Both the position numbers and the translations under genes were made by a program. The notes below the pieces were generated by a model. It did no database searches and was not told the DNA's origin. It worked only from the letters and a program-made list of their open reading frames with translations. This document shows, one piece after another, positions 42,063-50,961 of a stretch of 64,000 nt of DNA. Origin of the DNA: Microbacterium salsuginis (GTDB lineage: Bacteria; Actinomycetota; Actinomycetes; Actinomycetales; Microbacteriaceae); NCBI RefSeq assembly GCF_012524205.1, contig NZ_JABACI010000002.1, forward strand, positions 558,001-622,000, given 5' to 3'. Position 1 is the first letter of the stretch; each line of letters starts with the position of its first letter.

Positions 42063-42749
42063 TCAGAGCAGGCGCCTCGCCGACGCCCACGCGGTCAGCT
42101 CGTAGCGCGACGACAGCTGCAGCTTGCGCAGCACGGCCGACACGTGGGACTCCACGGTCTTCATCGAGATGAACAGCTCGGCCGCGACCTCCTTGTAGGC
42201 GTAGCCGCGGGCGATGAGCCGCATGACCTCCTGCTCGCGCGCCGACAGCCGGTCGAGCTCGTCGTTGGTCGTCGCCGTCTCGCCCACCGCCGCGCCGAAC
42301 GCGTCGAGCACGAATCCGGCGAGCCTGGGCGAGAACACCGCGTCACCGCCGGCGACGGCGTGGACGGCGCGACTGACCTCCGCCCCCGACGAGCCCTTCG
42401 TGATGTACCCCCGCGCCCCGGCCCGGATGACGCGCACGACGTCTTCTGCGGCGTCCGACACGCTCAGCGCCAGGAAGCGCGTCGACGGTGCCGCCGGCGC
42501 GGCTGCGCGGATCACCGCTTCGCCGCCCGCCGCGTCGGTTCCGGTCCCTACGGCCCCGGCCTCGCCCGATGGCAGGTGCACGTCCAGCACCACGACGTCG
42601 GGCTGCGTCCGTACGATCGCCTCGACCGCGGCGACGACGTCGGCGGCTTCGCCGACCACCTCGATCGAGGGGTCCAGGTCGGCCCGCAGACCGGACCGGA
42701 AGATCGAGTGGTCGTCGACGATCAGCACGCGCACCGCTTCTTCAGCCAC
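42063..42749 (-). CDS. Response regulator, NarL/LuxR family
   Basis: A 228-residue two-component regulator. REC domain: VLIVDDHSIFRSGL, phospho-acceptor Asp in VVVLDVHLPSG, Lys in ITKGSSG; a roughly 20-residue Gly/Ala insertion follows the Asp loop. LuxR HTH: LSAREQEVMRLIARGYAYKE, LFISMKTVESHVSAVL. GTG start with AGGTG upstream. It overlaps the histidine kinase gene by 8 bp. Confidence 0.92.
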   Translation of the reverse strand: MAEEAVRVLIVDDHSIFRSGLRADLDPSIEVVGEAADVVAAVEAIVRTQPDVVVLDVHLPSGEAGAVGTGTDAAGGEAVIRAAAPAAPSTRFLALSVSDAAEDVVRVIRAGARGYITKGSSGAEVSRAVHAVAGGDAVFSPRLAGFVLDAFGAAVGETATTNDELDRLSAREQEVMRLIARGYAYKEVAAELFISMKTVESHVSAVLRKLQLSSRYELTAWASARRLL

Positions 42750-44133
42750 GACGCACCTCCCCCGACGAGACGGGATCCTTGCCGGCGGACGTATCGTTCA
42801 CGAAGTGCAGGTGCACCTCGGTGCCTCCGCCGGCGCCGCCCCGGATGGTCGCGGAGCCCCCGGCTCGCCGCATCCGTCCGATGATCGACTCACGGATGCC
42901 GAGCCGGTCGGCCGGCACCGACTCCAGGTCGAATCCCGGCCCCCGGTCTCGCACGAACACGTCGACCGCGTGGGCGTTGCCCTCGATGTACACCGAGACG
43001 TCGCCGCCCGCGTGGCGTGCCGCGTTGAGCATCGCCTCACGGGAGGCGGCGGCGACCTCGCCGCTGGCGCGCTCGGCGGGGAGCCCGGCCGAGACGACGT
43101 CGATGCGCACCGGATAGTCCAGCTCGAGCGCCGCCCCGTAGTCCCGCAGATCCGTCGGGAGGTCGCTGTCGGCCGGGGCGTCGCCGTCGTACAGCCAGGC
43201 GCGCAGCTCGCGCTCCTGCGCGCGGGCGAGTCGTGCGACGTCGCTCGACGCTTCTGAGCGGTTCTGGATCAGCGCCAGCGTCTGCAGCACCGAGTCGTGC
43301 AGGTGCGCCGCCATCTCGGCGCGCTGCTCCTCGCGGATGCGGCGCACGCGCTCGCCCGTCAGCTCTCGCCACTTGTCGACGAGCACGGACGAATACACCA
43401 GCGCGATGCCGATCAGCGGCACCAGGGCGATCACGAAGCCGGCGATCCCGGCACCCGCCAGCGTGGTGAGCTGGGCGAAGAGGACCACCACCAGCACGAC
43501 CGTCACGGTGATGCGGACGATCGTCTCGTGCCGAGGGCCGCGGGCCGGGTCACGGCGGTCGACCAGGGTCGCCCACACTCCCGCGGCGGAGGCGAGCGCG
43601 GTGGTGCCGATGACCGCCGCGACCCACGGGGGAACGGTGCCGAAGGCGACGTCGCCGGCTCGCCAGGTGCCCAGCGCGACGAGGGTGGCGAGGACGCCCG
43701 CGATCGACAGGGCCGTGAGGATCCATGCGACCGGCACGCGCCTCGTGGGCATGTCGTCGTCGCGTTCGGCCGGTGCCCACGGCACGAAGACCCAGAGCCA
43801 TGCGTAGAGCAGCGCGCCCATGCCCCACGTGAGGGAGAGCAGCACGAGTGCCGCCCGCACGATCCACAGCGGCCAGCCGAGGTGGTGCGCCAACCCGGCC
43901 GAGACGCCCGAGACGGCGCATGCGCGCGGACGCTCCAGCGGCGGGCGCACCCCGCCGGGCTGCCGGCCGGCGGTGCGGTCGTGCGCCCGGCGCTTCGTCT
44001 CCGCTCGGCCCCGGCGGTCGGAGGAATCGGCGGGCGCGCCCGCCGCCGCAGGGCCCACGCGACCAGAGGCTCCGCCCAGCGCGTCAGCGGCGGGTGAAGG
44101 GGTCGTGGGGACCGTCGTCCTCTTCGCAGCCAT
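42742..44133 (-). CDS. Sensor histidine kinase with N-terminal PspC domain
   Basis: A 463-residue kinase of the HisKA_3 type. Residues 1-65 are low complexity and hold an in-frame 63-bp repeat in the opposite orientation. A PspC domain follows (ACAVSGVSAGLAHHLGWPLW, IVRAALVLLSLTWGMGALLYAW in two parts), then about five more membrane segments. The phosphorylated His lies in AEMAAHLHDSVLQTLALIQ and the ATPase part has REAMLNAARHAGG, VRDRGPGFDL and GIRESIIGRMRRAGG. Phosphorylates the overlapping response regulator; it probably senses envelope stress, as LiaS-like kinases do. Confidence 0.9.
   Translation of the reverse strand: MAAKRTTVPTTPSPAADALGGASGRVGPAAAGAPADSSDRRGRAETKRRAHDRTAGRQPGGVRPPLERPRACAVSGVSAGLAHHLGWPLWIVRAALVLLSLTWGMGALLYAWLWVFVPWAPAERDDDMPTRRVPVAWILTALSIAGVLATLVALGTWRAGDVAFGTVPPWVAAVIGTTALASAAGVWATLVDRRDPARGPRHETIVRITVTVVLVVVLFAQLTTLAGAGIAGFVIALVPLIGIALVYSSVLVDKWRELTGERVRRIREEQRAEMAAHLHDSVLQTLALIQNRSEASSDVARLARAQERELRAWLYDGDAPADSDLPTDLRDYGAALELDYPVRIDVVSAGLPAERASGEVAAASREAMLNAARHAGGDVSVYIEGNAHAVDVFVRDRGPGFDLESVPADRLGIRESIIGRMRRAGGSATIRGGAGGGTEVHLHFVNDTSAGKDPVSSGEVRRG
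44051..44113 (+). repeat. 63-bp coding repeat, reversed, in the kinase N-terminus
   Basis: GGGCCCACGCGACCAGAGGC to GTCGTGGGGACC on the top strand, opposite to the other coding copies relative to its gene, so the peptide differs (VPTTPSPAAD, then GRVGPA). The frame stays open. Confidence 0.7.
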
Positions 44134-44247
44134 GCGCTCATCCAATCACCCGCCGGTCCCCTCACCGCATCGGGGGCCCGAGGATCAGGGTCTGGTCAGG
44201 GGATCACCCCATGGCGGGCGCGGCGGGCGCACCGCCAGGCTGGACTC

Positions 44248-45861
44248 ATGACCGACACGACGTCCGCTCCGGCGGGTCCCCCCGCCGATCCCGGCCCGCC
44301 TCCGCCCGCTCCGCCCGGCCTTCCGACCGGATCGGACCGCTTCTTCTCGTGGGTGCGCGGCTTCGGCATCGTCCGCGCCGACGGCTGGCTCGGCGGCGTG
44401 TGCGGCGGTCTTGCGGCCCGGCTGCGCATCGATCCGATCATCGTGCGCGGCATCTTCGTGGTGGTCGCTCTGACGGGTTTCCCGGCGCTCCTGATCTACG
44501 CGATCGCCTGGGCACTGCTGCCCGATGCGAGCGGCCGGATCCACCTGCGCGAGCTGTTCCACGCCCGGTTCGACCCCGCCATGATCGGCATCCTGATCCT
44601 GCTCGTCGTGAGCTTCGTGCCGGTCATGCCGTGGCTGTGGAATGCCGCGTTCTGGCCGCTGTGGGGCGGCTTCGGCGGCTATCCGCTGCCGATCTGGGAT
44701 CTTTCGTCCCCGTTCGGCGGCTTCGGTGTGATCCTCACGCTGGCGCTCATCGGCGGCGCCACGTTCCTCATCGTCCGGTCGGCACGTGCCGACCGGCGCG
44801 CCTCGGCGGAGACTTCGCGGACGGCTTCCGCGGAGTCCGACCCGACGCCGGCGACCGCATCGTCTTCGGGTGACGACGCGACCGCCGCTCCCCTCGCGGA
44901 GCACGGGGACTCGGCCGGTCGGGCGCCGGCCGAGTCCTCATCGGGAGCGCCGAGCCCGGTAGCTCCCCCGCCGCCCGGCCCGCTCGCGGATGACGCCGAG
45001 ATCGCGCAGTGGCGTGCGACGCACGAGGCCTGGCGCGCTCAGAACGACGCGTGGCGTCGCAGCCAGCAGGACGCCGAGCGCGCCGCGCGCGAACAGGCCC
45101 GCCGCGAGCGCGAGGCCGCCGGCGCGGCGTTCGCCGCCGAGGCCGAAGAGCGTCGCCGCATCCGCCGCGCCACGCGGCCCCGCACGAGCTTCGTGTACGT
45201 GCTCACGGCGCTGGGCGCGGCGATCGTCACCGGTGCGATCTGCGTGCTGGTGGCGATGACGGATGCCGCGACCGCGCCGTTCGCGGCGGCCATCGGCCTC
45301 CTCGCCGGAGCCCTCGTGGCCGCCGTGGCGATGATCGGAGCGGGAGCGTTCCGCCGGCGCAGCGGGTTCCTCGCGGCCGTGACGATCGCACTGCTGGTCG
45401 CGGGATCGGCGACGGCCGTGGCATCCGGACCCCGCAGCTTCGTGCTGGGCAACGTCTCGCTGGGCACGAGCACCGAGCCGGTGTCGATCACCCAGACCTT
45501 CGGGAACACCGACATCGCGACCCTGCCGCTCTCGGACGAAGACGACGTCGACGCCGGGCTGATCACCGTGCGCAAGGCCGGCGGCGACACCTACATCTCT
45601 GTCCACCCGGGCACTGTGCTCGATCTCAAGGCGACCCTCGACCGCGGCGGGGTGAGCTTCAGCCGCATCGATGCCGAGACGGGCCGGTCCGAGGACGGCA
45701 CCCTGGCTCCCCGCGACGGCCCCGACGGACGCGCCGAGTGGACATGGTTCGTACGCAACACCGGCCCGTCGTCCGAGCCCGAGACGCGCCAGCGCATCGA
45801 GCTCGATCAGGCCGCCGGATCCGTTTTCGTCACCATCCACGAGCCGGAGGAGAACCGATGA
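44248..45861 (+). CDS. PspC domain membrane protein
   Basis: A 537-residue protein. Residues about 35-100 are a PspC domain (GIVRADGWLGGVCGGLAARL, then PIIVRGIFVVVALTG), followed by further membrane segments, a charged coiled-coil-like region (QDAERAAREQARREREAAG), four hydrophobic segments near 310-400 and a C-terminal outside domain rich in beta strands. It is divergent from the PspC-containing kinase, so it is probably controlled by that two-component system. Envelope-stress role inferred from PspC. Confidence 0.85.
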   Translation: MTDTTSAPAGPPADPGPPPPAPPGLPTGSDRFFSWVRGFGIVRADGWLGGVCGGLAARLRIDPIIVRGIFVVVALTGFPALLIYAIAWALLPDASGRIHLRELFHARFDPAMIGILILLVVSFVPVMPWLWNAAFWPLWGGFGGYPLPIWDLSSPFGGFGVILTLALIGGATFLIVRSARADRRASAETSRTASAESDPTPATASSSGDDATAAPLAEHGDSAGRAPAESSSGAPSPVAPPPPGPLADDAEIAQWRATHEAWRAQNDAWRRSQQDAERAAREQARREREAAGAAFAAEAEERRRIRRATRPRTSFVYVLTALGAAIVTGAICVLVAMTDAATAPFAAAIGLLAGALVAAVAMIGAGAFRRRSGFLAAVTIALLVAGSATAVASGPRSFVLGNVSLGTSTEPVSITQTFGNTDIATLPLSDEDDVDAGLITVRKAGGDTYISVHPGTVLDLKATLDRGGVSFSRIDAETGRSEDGTLAPRDGPDGRAEWTWFVRNTGPSSEPETRQRIELDQAAGSVFVTIHEPEENR

Positions 45862-46223
45862 GCGACACCCCGAGCACCGCATCGACCGCGATCTTCCCCC
45901 CGGCGTACGAGGCACCCGTGGTCGCCGACGCAGCGACTCCGGCGTGCACGCCCGACGCCCCGCGCACCCGCTGGGCGGCGATCATCTGGGGCGCGGTCTT
46001 CGCCGCGACGGCCGCGCTCGCGCTGTGGGTCACGGTCAGCCCCGACCGCCGCGCGGCCCTGGCCGACTGGACCGTGAGCCTCTCTCCGACCGCCGCCGTC
46101 GCATACCTAGTGCTGGTCGTCGGTGCGGTCGCGCTGGTGGCGGGAGTGGTCGGCGTCGCGCGTCGCGCGCAGCGCACGTTCGCCCGCAGCCGCTCCGGGT
46201 CGGTCTCCGACGCGGAGGCCTGA
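45858..46223 (+). CDS. Small membrane protein
   Basis: A 121-residue protein with two hydrophobic segments (WAAIIWGAVFAATAALALWV and AVAYLVLVVGAVALVAGVVG) and a short disordered N-terminus. No recognised family. Its ATG overlaps the stop of the PspC gene as ATGA, so it probably works with that protein. Confidence 0.75.
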   Translation: MSDTPSTASTAIFPPAYEAPVVADAATPACTPDAPRTRWAAIIWGAVFAATAALALWVTVSPDRRAALADWTVSLSPTAAVAYLVLVVGAVALVAGVVGVARRAQRTFARSRSGSVSDAEA

Positions 46224-46245
46224 TCCGGCGGCAGCCGCCATCCGT

Positions 46246-46317
46246 CAACAGGTCAACCGGCCTTCCACAGGACCTTGAATCGGTTCATCCTCCTGTAGAA
46301 GCCCGGTTGACCTGTTG
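46246..46317. repeat. 72-bp hairpin with 27-bp arms
   Basis: Left arm begins CAACAGGTCAACCGG and right arm ends CCGGTTGACCTGTTG; 25 of 27 positions pair, with an 18-base loop. It lies between convergent genes. Too long and regular for an ordinary terminator, although it can act as one in both directions. Confidence 0.75.
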
Positions 46318-46364
46318 GCACGCCTTGAGCGAAGGCACGACCCCGGTGCTGGCGAGAGGGCAGC

Positions 46365-49300
46365 TCAGGATGCCGCGGCCACGCGCCGCCGCCACGGCAG
46401 CGCGAGCAGCACGCCGGTCACGAGCAGCACTGCTCCGGCGCCGGCAGCCACCCAGGGCGTCGAGGCCGGGATCTCGAGGTAGGTCGTGATCCCTAGGATG
46501 CGGGCGAGGCCCCACGGCAGCAGGCCCATCTCGTCGTTCCAGAGGGTGAGGGCCGTCTCGAGGCCGATCATGCCGACGACGGCCGCCGGCACGGCGAGGC
46601 CGGCCCCGACACCCGCAAGCACGTAGCCGGTCGCGCGGCGCGCGCCGACCTGGGCCGACAGCGCCCAGCCGGCGGCGACGAAGACCCACACGAACAGTGC
46701 GAACGCGAGGGCGATGTAGGCGGTGCGCAGCACGGGGTCGGTCCAGAAGCCGAACCAGTATCCGCCGGGCCCGGTGAACGCGACGGCGAAGAGCGTGAGA
46801 AGGCACCGCAGCACCACGACCCCGCCGACGGCGGCGAGCACCGGCCACGGCGAGCGCCGGCCGACGCACGCGCGCACGACCAGCGCGAACATCGCCCACG
46901 CGCCGAACACGACGGCCAGGTGCGTCCACGACAGGAACGACGTCTGCACCGCACGGGTCGCGACGAGCAGCGCGGCCGGCACCGCGAGGAGCAGCCAGCG
47001 GTCGAGCTCGAGCATCCCGAGCGTGGACTCGCGAGCACGCCACGGACGGGTCGACGCGATCCACGACGCCCGGGCTGCGGCCGCGCCGGGCCGGCGCACC
47101 AGCCGCGTGCGCGCGGCGATCATGCCGATCAGCAGCCACGCGCCGGCGAGCAGCAGCAGCACTCGGGCGAGCCACGCCATCGTGAGGTCGCGCTCGGCGC
47201 GCTCGACGCCCAGCTGGGCGGCGGTGAGGTTGAACGCCGGGTGGTCGATGTCGCCCTCGTACCGGTCGAGGTGCTCCGCGGCGAGCGCCTCGAACTCCAC
47301 GCGGTCCGAATCCCACGCCGCGTGTGCCTCAGGCGCGAGGGTGTCGTGCCACTCCCCCTGATGCAGGATCATCGCGCGGTACGCCGCGAGCAGCCGCAGC
47401 GTGTCGAGCTCGTAGTCCAGGGTCGAGACGAACGCCTCGCGCATCTCGGCGGAGTGCCAGGTCGCAGCATCCGTCGCCGTCACCAGGTCGCGCATGCTCT
47501 CGGCTGCCGCCACCGCCTCGGCTCCGCCCGAGATCGCGGCCTCGATGCCGCCGTCGGCATCGCGGGCGATCGCGTACATCACGTCGAGCACGGCCGAGTC
47601 GCCGGTGAGGATGTCCCACTCGAAGATCCACATCATGGGCGGCGGCTCGAGGCCGATCGCGAACACGCGCTGTTCGGCGAACGGCTCGATATACATGCCC
47701 TGCGCGATCGCCTCGCGAGAGGCACCCATGGCCGCCACGATGGCGTCGACAGTCGCGGGGTCGTCCGAGAACCACTCCCGGGCCCAGTCCGCCGTCACCT
47801 GGCCGACATCGACCGAGGGATCGCGGGCGAGGGATGCCGCCACCTGCGTGTTCAGTTCGTACAGCTGCCAGAACCCGGCCTTGAGGTACAGCGACATGGG
47901 TCCGGCGCGCCAGGGACCGCCGTCCTGCGTCCACACCCACACGCCCTCGAGCCGGTCGTTCGCGGCGAGCAGCTGCTGCAGCGCCAATTGGTACTCGGGG
48001 CCGAGGTCGTTCGGGAAGGCGCCGTAGTTCTCGAACTCGCGCCGGCTCTGCAGCTCGACGATGCGCCGCTGAGAGCCCTGCTCGAGGGTGTCGTTCAGCG
48101 GCAGCCAGGTGTAGAAGTCGCCGAGCGTGTACTTGGTCGACACGATGAGCGCCGGCGAGTCGATCCCGCCGAGCACCGCTTCGTACGACTCGGCGTTGGT
48201 GTGCATGTCGCCCACGGCGCCCACGCCGACAGACCACGTGCGGAAGATGACTTCGCGATCGGTCCCCACGCCCCCTCCAGGCGCCGCTGACGCGTCGTCT
48301 GGAGCCTCCGGGCGCGTGGGCCCAGCCTCGGCCTGCCCCGTGAAGGCTTCGAGCATCGTGCGCACGGCGTCGACCGTGGTCACCTCGAGTGCGGAGTAGT
48401 AGTCCCAGCCGCCCACGTCGTAGACGGGACCGGCCTCACCGATGCGGATGAGCACGCCGTCGAGCGCCGGGACCGCGTCGTAGAGCTCGTCGAGTCCGGC
48501 GGTGTAGGCGTCCCAGAACTCGGGGTTCTCGGTGTCGAGCGACCCGAAGCGGTCGGTGAGGTACTGCTCGAGCGGACCGGTGAGCGCGAGCATGTCGGTG
48601 CGCAGGAACACCTTCATGCCGAGCTCGTCGGCGCGCTCCCAGAACGGGGCGAACGCCTCGCGCAGCGCGAGGGCTTTGTCACGGTGGTCGTCGCCGTCGG
48701 CGTAGACCGGGCCGCCGGGCGCATCGTCGAAGGTGACGAACTCGACGAACCCCGGGAACGCGACGGCGTTGAATCCGTTCGCGAGCGAATGACGCAGGAA
48801 GCCGTCGAAGTCCTCGTACGCCTCGGCGAGGGCAGCGTCGTCGATGTAGGGAGCCTCGGGCTGGAACACATCCGCGAAGGCCCTCGACGCGTGCGAGTAG
48901 TCGTCGCCCGCCTCCCACTCGGCCGCATCGGGGCTCACCCCGACCGCGCCGAGGTCGGTCATCCGCAGCGGCAGGGTCGAGGGCTCGTGCGTGCCGATCA
49001 GGTCGGTCAGCGGGCGCGCCGCGCGTGCCTGGGCGGCGAGGTCATAGATCGCCCGCGTGGCCCCGTTCTCCGACCGCGCGGTGACGCGCAGCGCCGCCGC
49101 GTCGCCGTCGAGCGTGTAGCCGTCGCCGGTCTCGGCGAGGAGCGTCGGCAGAAGGGTGACCGTGAGCGAGGCCGGGCCCGAACGCGCGGATGCGGACGCG
49201 ACGGCGTCCGTCAATTCCGCCACGGCGACGTCCAGCCGCTCCGTGTCGGGCGCGTCGATGTTCGTGAACTCGGGCGGGGCGACGGGGTCCGCCGCTTCCA

Positions 49301-49451
49301 CACTCGCGGGCGCAGCGGGCTGCATCTGCGTGGCGGGCTCGGTGCGGATGCCCAGCGCATCGCCCACGACGACGGCGACGCCGAATCCGAGGGCGAGCAG
49401 GACGATACCGGTGACGACGGCGAGGATGGCCCGCCGTGTCGCCTGTGTCAT
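46365..49451 (-). CDS. GH67-like (alpha-glucuronidase-like) protein with membrane C-terminus
   Basis: A 1028-residue protein. It has an N-terminal membrane segment near residues 8-30 and a beta-rich GH20b/GH67-type N-domain. A TIM-barrel-like region follows (FLRHSLANGFNAVAFPGFVE, MKVFLRTDM, VLIRIGEAGPVYDVGGW, STKYTLGDFYTWLPLND, GVWVWTQDGGPW). About seven hydrophobic segments occupy the last 270 residues. An in-frame 63-bp repeat lies within the barrel region. The GH67 likeness is my reading of short motifs only; the catalytic residues are not verified. It is likely bound to the membrane with the enzyme part outside. Confidence 0.6.
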   Translation of the reverse strand: MTQATRRAILAVVTGIVLLALGFGVAVVVGDALGIRTEPATQMQPAAPASVEAADPVAPPEFTNIDAPDTERLDVAVAELTDAVASASARSGPASLTVTLLPTLLAETGDGYTLDGDAAALRVTARSENGATRAIYDLAAQARAARPLTDLIGTHEPSTLPLRMTDLGAVGVSPDAAEWEAGDDYSHASRAFADVFQPEAPYIDDAALAEAYEDFDGFLRHSLANGFNAVAFPGFVEFVTFDDAPGGPVYADGDDHRDKALALREAFAPFWERADELGMKVFLRTDMLALTGPLEQYLTDRFGSLDTENPEFWDAYTAGLDELYDAVPALDGVLIRIGEAGPVYDVGGWDYYSALEVTTVDAVRTMLEAFTGQAEAGPTRPEAPDDASAAPGGGVGTDREVIFRTWSVGVGAVGDMHTNAESYEAVLGGIDSPALIVSTKYTLGDFYTWLPLNDTLEQGSQRRIVELQSRREFENYGAFPNDLGPEYQLALQQLLAANDRLEGVWVWTQDGGPWRAGPMSLYLKAGFWQLYELNTQVAASLARDPSVDVGQVTADWAREWFSDDPATVDAIVAAMGASREAIAQGMYIEPFAEQRVFAIGLEPPPMMWIFEWDILTGDSAVLDVMYAIARDADGGIEAAISGGAEAVAAAESMRDLVTATDAATWHSAEMREAFVSTLDYELDTLRLLAAYRAMILHQGEWHDTLAPEAHAAWDSDRVEFEALAAEHLDRYEGDIDHPAFNLTAAQLGVERAERDLTMAWLARVLLLLAGAWLLIGMIAARTRLVRRPGAAAARASWIASTRPWRARESTLGMLELDRWLLLAVPAALLVATRAVQTSFLSWTHLAVVFGAWAMFALVVRACVGRRSPWPVLAAVGGVVVLRCLLTLFAVAFTGPGGYWFGFWTDPVLRTAYIALAFALFVWVFVAAGWALSAQVGARRATGYVLAGVGAGLAVPAAVVGMIGLETALTLWNDEMGLLPWGLARILGITTYLEIPASTPWVAAGAGAVLLVTGVLLALPWRRRVAAAS
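48261..48324 (-). repeat. 63-bp coding repeat inside the GH67-like gene
   Basis: Read as GPTRPEAP, DDASAA, GGGVGT. Here the copy interrupts a predicted domain between DAVRTMLEAFTG and EVIFRTWSVGVG, so it must lie in a surface loop. Confidence 0.75.
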
Positions 49452-49536
49452 TCTCTGATCCTAGGACCGCGCGCAAAGCCGCCTTTACCGTACGCCGCAG
49501 CGTTGCAGACCTGTTGCCGAGCCAGAAGGGCCGACC

Positions 49537-50958
49537 TCACCGACTGCCGAGCGTGCCCCGCACGATGCCGGCGTCTGCGATCGCCTGTGAAGCCAGCTTG
49601 CGCTTGAGCTCGATCGAGGCGCCGATCTCGGCGGCGAGCATCGGCCGCTGCCGCACCAGGGCGTCGACGGTCTCGAGCGGTACGACCATCACGGTCAGCA
49701 CGTCGGCAGCCACCACCGTGGTGAGGGTCTTCTCGCGCGTCAGCGCGGTCTGCCCGATGTAGTCGCCGGACTCGACCGTGGCGAAGTCGATCCGCCCGCC
49801 GGCGACCTCGACCGCCATGCGCGCGTGCCCTTCGACGACGAAGCGGATGTCGCTCGGCAGCACACCGGTTGGCTGCACGATCTCGCCGGTGCCGTAGCGC
49901 TCGAGCCGTGCCGTCGAGAGCACCAGCTCGCGCTCCTGCTCGCCGAGGTGAAGCGTCGGACCGACGACCGCGAGCGCCCGCTCGAGCTGCCCGGGCTCGG
50001 CGATCGGGTCGGTCGCGTCGCCGTCCAGGGCGAGCCCCCGCCGCCGGGCGGCGTACCAGAGCCACGCGAGGTACAGGCTCAGAGCGTACTGCTCCATCGC
50101 GGGGCTCGCGATCGGCAGCGTGACGCTGTAGGCGCCGGCTCCGGCGTACTCCGCGGTGGCCCGCTCGTCGGGCACGCGCATGGGAAGCGAGTCAGCCACC
50201 TCGACGAGAAGGGCGATCACTTCGTGCGGCGGATCGTCGGTGGTGAACTTCACGTCGGTCGTGACGTGCTTGGGTCCCTCGGGCTGGCTCAGGTTCGTGA
50301 ACGATGCTCCCGACAGCGTCGAGTTCGGGATGATCTGGATGCCGGAGCCGGTGTCGATGTGAACGGCACGCCAGTTCACCTCGATCACGCGACCGCGGAC
50401 GCTTCCCACATCGAGCCAGTCGCCGATCTTGAACGGCTGCTCGAAGAGGAGCAGCAGGCCCGAGATGACGCCGCCGACGGCGTTCTGCAGTGCGAGGCCG
50501 ATCACGATCGACGTGACACCGAGCGTGGCGATCAGGCCACCGACATCCGCTCCCCACACCCATTGGAAGAGGAACGCGAGCCCGACCACGACCAGGAGCA
50601 GTCGCACGATCTCGACGAAGATCGTCGGGATCCGCTCCCGCCACGACCCGTCCTTGGCGTTGGCGAAGAGCGCCACGTTGAACGCCGAGAGCACCAGCAG
50701 GATCACGAGGAACCCGAAGATGGTCGCGACGACCCGCGGCCACGGGTTGTCGACGTCGGTCTGGAACGCGAAGATCAGCAGCGCCAGCAGTGCGCCCACC
50801 GGCACGATCCAGTTGCGCAGCAGCCGGAGCGGGCCGGCCGCCGGGTTGCCGCTGCGTGTGAGGTTGTTGACCAGCTCGGTCAGGACGACGAGCAGCAGCG
50901 GCACACCGACCGCGATGCCGACGGCCCACCAGACCCAGCCTTCGTCGAGCAGCGTCAT
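49537..50958 (-). CDS. MscS-type mechanosensitive channel with C-terminal cNMP-binding domain
   Basis: A 473-residue membrane protein: four to five hydrophobic segments, then the MscS pore block TLGVTSIVIGLALQNAVGG, FEQPFKIGDWLDVG and the beta domain with QIIPNSTLSGASFTNLSQ. Residues about 335-450 are a Crp-like cyclic nucleotide-binding domain (RYGTGEIVQPTGVLPSDIRF, FVVEGHARM, SGDYIGQTALTREKTL), so gating may depend on ligand as well as tension. It lies three bases behind the cyclase-like gene. Confidence 0.92.
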   Translation of the reverse strand: MTLLDEGWVWWAVGIAVGVPLLLVVLTELVNNLTRSGNPAAGPLRLLRNWIVPVGALLALLIFAFQTDVDNPWPRVVATIFGFLVILLVLSAFNVALFANAKDGSWRERIPTIFVEIVRLLLVVVGLAFLFQWVWGADVGGLIATLGVTSIVIGLALQNAVGGVISGLLLLFEQPFKIGDWLDVGSVRGRVIEVNWRAVHIDTGSGIQIIPNSTLSGASFTNLSQPEGPKHVTTDVKFTTDDPPHEVIALLVEVADSLPMRVPDERATAEYAGAGAYSVTLPIASPAMEQYALSLYLAWLWYAARRRGLALDGDATDPIAEPGQLERALAVVGPTLHLGEQERELVLSTARLERYGTGEIVQPTGVLPSDIRFVVEGHARMAVEVAGGRIDFATVESGDYIGQTALTREKTLTTVVAADVLTVMVVPLETVDALVRQRPMLAAEIGASIELKRKLASQAIADAGIVRGTLGSR

Positions 50959-50961
50959 GGC

